Assembly (NCBI GenBank): GCA_020849075.1
Contig: JADLGZ010000094.1
Span: 1 to 17,096 of the forward strand
Reading direction: 5' to 3'
DNA: 17,096 bases
Source: Fimbriimonadaceae bacterium
GTDB lineage: Bacteria > Armatimonadota > Fimbriimonadia > Fimbriimonadales > Fimbriimonadaceae
Shown: one piece after another, positions 14,983-17,096 of the stretch
Position numbering within the stretch: position 1 is the stretch's first letter
How the letters are laid out: every line of letters starts with the position of its first letter
Position numbers and translations under genes: made by a program
The notes under the pieces: generated by a model
The model's database searches: none
Told to the model about the DNA's origin: nothing
The model's input: the letters and a program-made list of their open reading frames with translations, nothing else

Positions 14983-15984
14983 ATGCGAGCGGCTCCCTTC
15001 CTCATCTGCTTCGTCGCCGGAATTGCATCCGCGCAGGACTTGCAGGGTTATTTGCAACAGCGCAACAAGCTGGGGATTAGCCAGTCCGCTTCCGTGGCTG
15101 CCCTCGAGACGCTCGTCGGGCAGAGAACGACCGAGATCAAAGGCATCGTCAAGGGCACCATCCGTATCGGAGACGGAGGGATGATCATGGTTGAGACCAT
15201 GAGCGGAACCCCAATCTCCGTGAATGCCAGCCCAATTCCCGGTTGGCTCCAGAGCGGCAATGTCACCGCCCGCATGATCGTTCGTGCTTCGCGGGAGCAC
15301 GATGCCGCCTCGCTTAAGGCCGATCTTGTCGCCGCTGCCCTCGATTCGCAGGTGTCGGCGTGGGAAAAACAGGCCGCAAAGCCTGCCCAAAAGAACCCTT
15401 CTGGTTTATCCGGCCCCATTGGGAGCAAAGCCCCGTCCAGTAATCCAGCGACTCGCCCCACGCCTGCGCCGACCAAGGACGGCAAGACGTGGTACGTCCC
15501 CGCCAGCGATGCCGTCCCGTTCTACCGCGATTTCATTCAAAAGCAGAACAGGCGATTGACCAAGACGGAAGCCGAGAAAATCGCCCGAGGCGTGATCGGC
15601 TTTAGTTTGCAATATGGCGTAGATGCCCGCCTCGTAATGGCGATGATCATGGTCGAGAGCGGATTCAATCCCCGATCAACGTCTCGCTCTGGGGCAATGG
15701 GCTTGGGGCAACTCATGCCAAGCACTGCCCGCGGTCTAGGGGTATCAAATGCCTACGATTCTATGGACAACCTCTACGGGATGGTCAAGCTCATCCGAGG
15801 GCACATTGACAAGTACACGGCCCAAACGGGCGGAGATGAATACCGATCTCTGGTGCTCATGCTGGCGGCCTACAATGCCGGCTCAGGTGCGGTCAGTCGT
15901 CATGGCGGCGTCCCCCCCTATCGCGAGACGCAGAATTACGTCCGAAAAGTGACCAGCCTGTACCAGCAACTGTGCGGGCAGTAG
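14983..15984 (+). CDS. Secreted lytic transglycosylase (SLT family 1)
   Basis: 333 residues. It should cleave the MurNAc-GlcNAc bond of peptidoglycan to a 1,6-anhydro product. MRAAPFLICFVAGIASA is a signal peptide cleaved near residue 17. Residues about 48-105 look like a small beta-barrel of OB type (IKGIVKGTIRIGDGGMIMVETMSGTPISV), followed by a Pro/Ser/Lys-rich linker (about 128-168). The SLT domain spans about 205-333: MIMVESGFNP with catalytic Glu225, GAMGLGQLMP, LMLAAYNAG and PPYRETQNYV are all present. I start at the ATG at 14983; in-frame codons before it run back into the tRNA-Ser gene and are not coding. GAGG lies about 14 bases upstream, farther than ideal. Read-through from the tRNA promoter is possible. 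Confidence 0.92.
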   Translation: MRAAPFLICFVAGIASAQDLQGYLQQRNKLGISQSASVAALETLVGQRTTEIKGIVKGTIRIGDGGMIMVETMSGTPISVNASPIPGWLQSGNVTARMIVRASREHDAASLKADLVAAALDSQVSAWEKQAAKPAQKNPSGLSGPIGSKAPSSNPATRPTPAPTKDGKTWYVPASDAVPFYRDFIQKQNRRLTKTEAEKIARGVIGFSLQYGVDARLVMAMIMVESGFNPRSTSRSGAMGLGQLMPSTARGLGVSNAYDSMDNLYGMVKLIRGHIDKYTAQTGGDEYRSLVLMLAAYNAGSGAVSRHGGVPPYRETQNYVRKVTSLYQQLCGQ

Positions 15985-15998
15985 CATGCCCCTGTCTC

Positions 15999-16014
15999 GC
16001 AAGCCTTGGCTTGC
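15999..16014. terminator. Weak hairpin between the transglycosylase and tRNA-Asn genes
   Basis: GCAAGCC and GGCTTGC form a symmetrical 7-base stem around two bases (practically a 6-base stem with a 4-base loop). It lies 14 bases past the transglycosylase stop and downstream of the convergent tRNA-Asn. No T-run follows on either strand, so a terminator role is only possible. Confidence 0.25.
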
Positions 16015-16066
16015 ACATCGGACGGCGCCGAGCCCGGCACAAAGCCTAATTGAACATTGCGAATTT

Positions 16067-16142
16067 TGGCTGCCGCAGCAGGACTCGAACCTGCGACCCG
16101 CTGATTAACAGTCAGCTGCTCTACCAACTGAGCTATGCGGCA
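16067..16142 (-). tRNA. tRNA-Asn (anticodon GTT)
   Basis: 76 bases on the minus strand with encoded CCA. The acceptor TGCCGCA pairs with TGCGGCA plus discriminator G. The D arm is GCTC-AGTTGGTA-GAGC, the anticodon stem GCTGA/TCAGC with loop CTGTTAA (anticodon at plus-strand 16107-16109), and the T arm GCAGG-TTCGAGT-CCTGC. All stems are fully paired. Confidence 0.97.
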
Positions 16143-16153
16143 ACGCGAAGGAG

Positions 16154-16159
16154 GTTATA
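16154..16159 (-). promoter_or_regulatory. Possible -10 element for tRNA-Asn
   Basis: On the minus strand this reads TATAAC, ending 11 bases before the mature tRNA 5' end. That is the right place for a -10, but no recognisable -35 is found 16-18 bases further upstream. Confidence 0.35.
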
Positions 16160-16228
16160 CCCCAAACGAAGAGAATATTCGGTCTAGGACGCCGGGAACT
16201 GCAGGGGTATATGTACGGATTGTGCGTC

Positions 16229-16954
16229 CTAGGCTCGCCCCCGCATCCGAGCAATCCATCGGCGGAGCCGAAGCGTAATTGGGTCAGGGATGCCGCTATC
16301 ACGAAGCCAAATATCTTGATCAACCCTGCTCCGGGTGACTTGGGACTCCCGCCACTGAATATATTCAGCGGGATCGTCATAGGTAATGAACTCGGGGGTG
16401 GCCCCCTCAATGAACGCTAGGTCGTAGCCAAGCGCTTGAACCCGCCGCCCCCGCCAAGCATCCTCCCAGACCTGATACCGTTCGTTCGTAATAGGTTGGG
16501 GGCCGACCAGCCGAGCGACATCCGGTCGATAGGCATGAAATGCCCCGGCGACGTGATGCCCTCGTTCGAGGGGGCGGTAGGTGGTGTTGCCCGCGGTTCG
16601 TGGCGAGAGGACGCGATGGGCTCCAACGAGGCCTTGATCGTGCGGCCCTACCCAAAGTCCAGCCATGCCGAGGCGAGGAAGATCCCGAAATGCCTGGGCT
16701 ACCAAGTCCTGCCAACCAGCCCCTGGAACGTAGTCATCGTCCATCGTCACATAGAAATCGTGCGCGTCCAACAGGTCCTTTAGGGCCATGTTGAGGGCCG
16801 CTGGCTTGCCTTCAGCACCATCGAGAATGTGGAAATCAGTTGGCTGGGTGAAGCTCGCCCGCACCCGAGCCATGACCTCGGGGTGCCCGGGCCGATCCTG
16901 CCTAATGGTTGGAATGACGACGAGCCACTTAACCGAACTCACCGCATGGGCCAT
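16229..16954 (-). CDS. GT-A-type glycosyltransferase (family 2-like)
   Basis: 241 residues from the chosen start. The Rossmann-like core is visible: KWLVVIPTIRQDRP (first strand, 9-22), GKPAALNMALKDLL (49-62), the metal-binding acidic cluster TMDDDYVPGAGW with Asp72-74, and a later acidic catalytic region ERYQVWEDAWRG. It should move a sugar from a nucleotide donor to an unknown acceptor; no membrane helix is seen. Start: the frame is open upstream to the window edge, but the upstream part overlaps the trigger factor start on the other strand and uses AGA, AGG and ATA codons atypical here. I therefore prefer the ATG at 16954, though 16996 (ATG) and 16942 (GTG) remain possible. No downstream partner gene is present. 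Confidence 0.75.
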   Translation of the reverse strand: MAHAVSSVKWLVVIPTIRQDRPGHPEVMARVRASFTQPTDFHILDGAEGKPAALNMALKDLLDAHDFYVTMDDDYVPGAGWQDLVAQAFRDLPRLGMAGLWVGPHDQGLVGAHRVLSPRTAGNTTYRPLERGHHVAGAFHAYRPDVARLVGPQPITNERYQVWEDAWRGRRVQALGYDLAFIEGATPEFITYDDPAEYIQWRESQVTRSRVDQDIWLRDSGIPDPITLRLRRWIARMRGRA

Positions 16955-17008
16955 AGCCTCAGGATAGCTCAAGCCGGGTATCCTGAGCGCTCTCATTCCG
17001 ATTGTCTT

Positions 17009-17096
17009 ATGGCGACCACGATGCAATTCAAGCGCGAGGACCTGAATCCTTGCACCGTCAAACTGAGCGTTACCGCTTCTCCCGACCAAGTCACCA
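17009..17096 (+). CDS. tig: Trigger factor, first 29 codons (partial)
   Basis: The plus strand from the ATG at 17009 reads MATTMQFKREDLNPC followed by TVKLSVTASPDQVT, open to the window end. The block REDLNPCTVKL...V..DQV matches the N-terminal beta strand of trigger factor, the ribosome-bound peptidyl-prolyl isomerase chaperone that meets nascent chains at the exit tunnel. The start could also be the in-frame ATG at 17021. No clear Shine-Dalgarno precedes either. The gene is divergent from the glycosyltransferase. Only a short piece is available, so the family call rests on this N-terminal similarity alone. Confidence 0.7.
   Translation, partial: MATTMQFKREDLNPCTVKLSVTASPDQVT

Noticed and set aside
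14785..15390. 201-codon open frame on the minus strand
   Set aside because: It runs antisense through tRNA-Ser and the signal peptide and OB-like region of the lytic transglycosylase. It has no family resemblance and no ribosome binding site was noted.
16955..17089. N-terminal extension of the glycosyltransferase from a TTG at 17089
   Set aside because: It overlaps the trigger factor start on the other strand, uses codons rare in this window and adds no recognisable domain.
1..17096. CRISPR arrays, insertion sequences, prophage or defence islands
   Set aside because: No regularly spaced repeats, transposase, integrase or terminal inverted repeats were seen. Both tRNA genes are intact, with no attachment-site duplication visible nearby.

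Overview
This window is an ordinary bacterial chromosomal segment. It is densely coding, fairly GC-rich, and has very short or negative intergenic distances. I see no insertion sequences, phage genes, CRISPR arrays or rRNA. The gene set (an IspD-IspF fusion, long-form HPF, a YacL-type PIN/TRAM protein next to isp genes, a J-domain/WD40 fusion, a PDZ-bearing M28 peptidase, and trigger factor starting with a REDLNPCTVKL-type N-terminus) suggests a free-living bacterium away from the well-studied Proteobacteria, possibly an Armatimonadota-like lineage. That placement is inference with low confidence. Start codons are mixed: GTG or TTG is used in about half of the genes. Many genes in the same operon overlap by NTGA or TAATG junctions, which implies translational coupling.

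Layout. (1) 1-3405, minus strand: a three-gene operon read as J-domain/WD40 protein, then M28 metallopeptidase with a C-terminal PDZ domain, then alanine racemase (cut by the window edge). (2) 3453-4298, plus strand, divergent: an M55 D-aminopeptidase (DppA family). (3) 4300-5040, minus: an esterase-family alpha/beta hydrolase. (4) 5208-5537, plus: a small STAS-like protein, ending at a strong bidirectional hairpin shared with the next operon. (5) 5603-9742, minus: a tightly overlapped operon of exported transglutaminase-like protein, membrane PIN/TRAM protein, IspDF and long HPF. (6) 9862-13012, plus: topA then a glutathione-peroxidase-like thiol peroxidase. (7) 13009-14756, minus: two peptide ABC-transporter permeases (DppB/DppC type) with no ATPase or binding protein in view. 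(8) 14830-14917: tRNA-Ser(GCT). (9) 14983-15984, plus: secreted lytic transglycosylase. (10) 16067-16142, minus: tRNA-Asn(GTT). (11) 16229-16954, minus: a GT-A-type glycosyltransferase. (12) 17009-17096, plus: the first 29 codons of trigger factor.

How the genes fit together. Several products act on the cell wall or on peptides: alanine racemase makes D-Ala, the M55 enzyme hydrolyses D-amino-acid peptides, the lytic transglycosylase cuts glycan strands, and the peptide permeases and M28 peptidase handle peptides. The rest is housekeeping: isoprenoid precursors (IspDF), ribosome hibernation (HPF), DNA supercoiling (TopA), peroxide defence (GPx), nascent-chain folding (trigger factor) and two tRNAs. 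The least conventional element is the J-domain/seven-bladed-propeller protein translationally coupled to the M28-PDZ peptidase. I do not see a convincing undescribed defence or mobile system.
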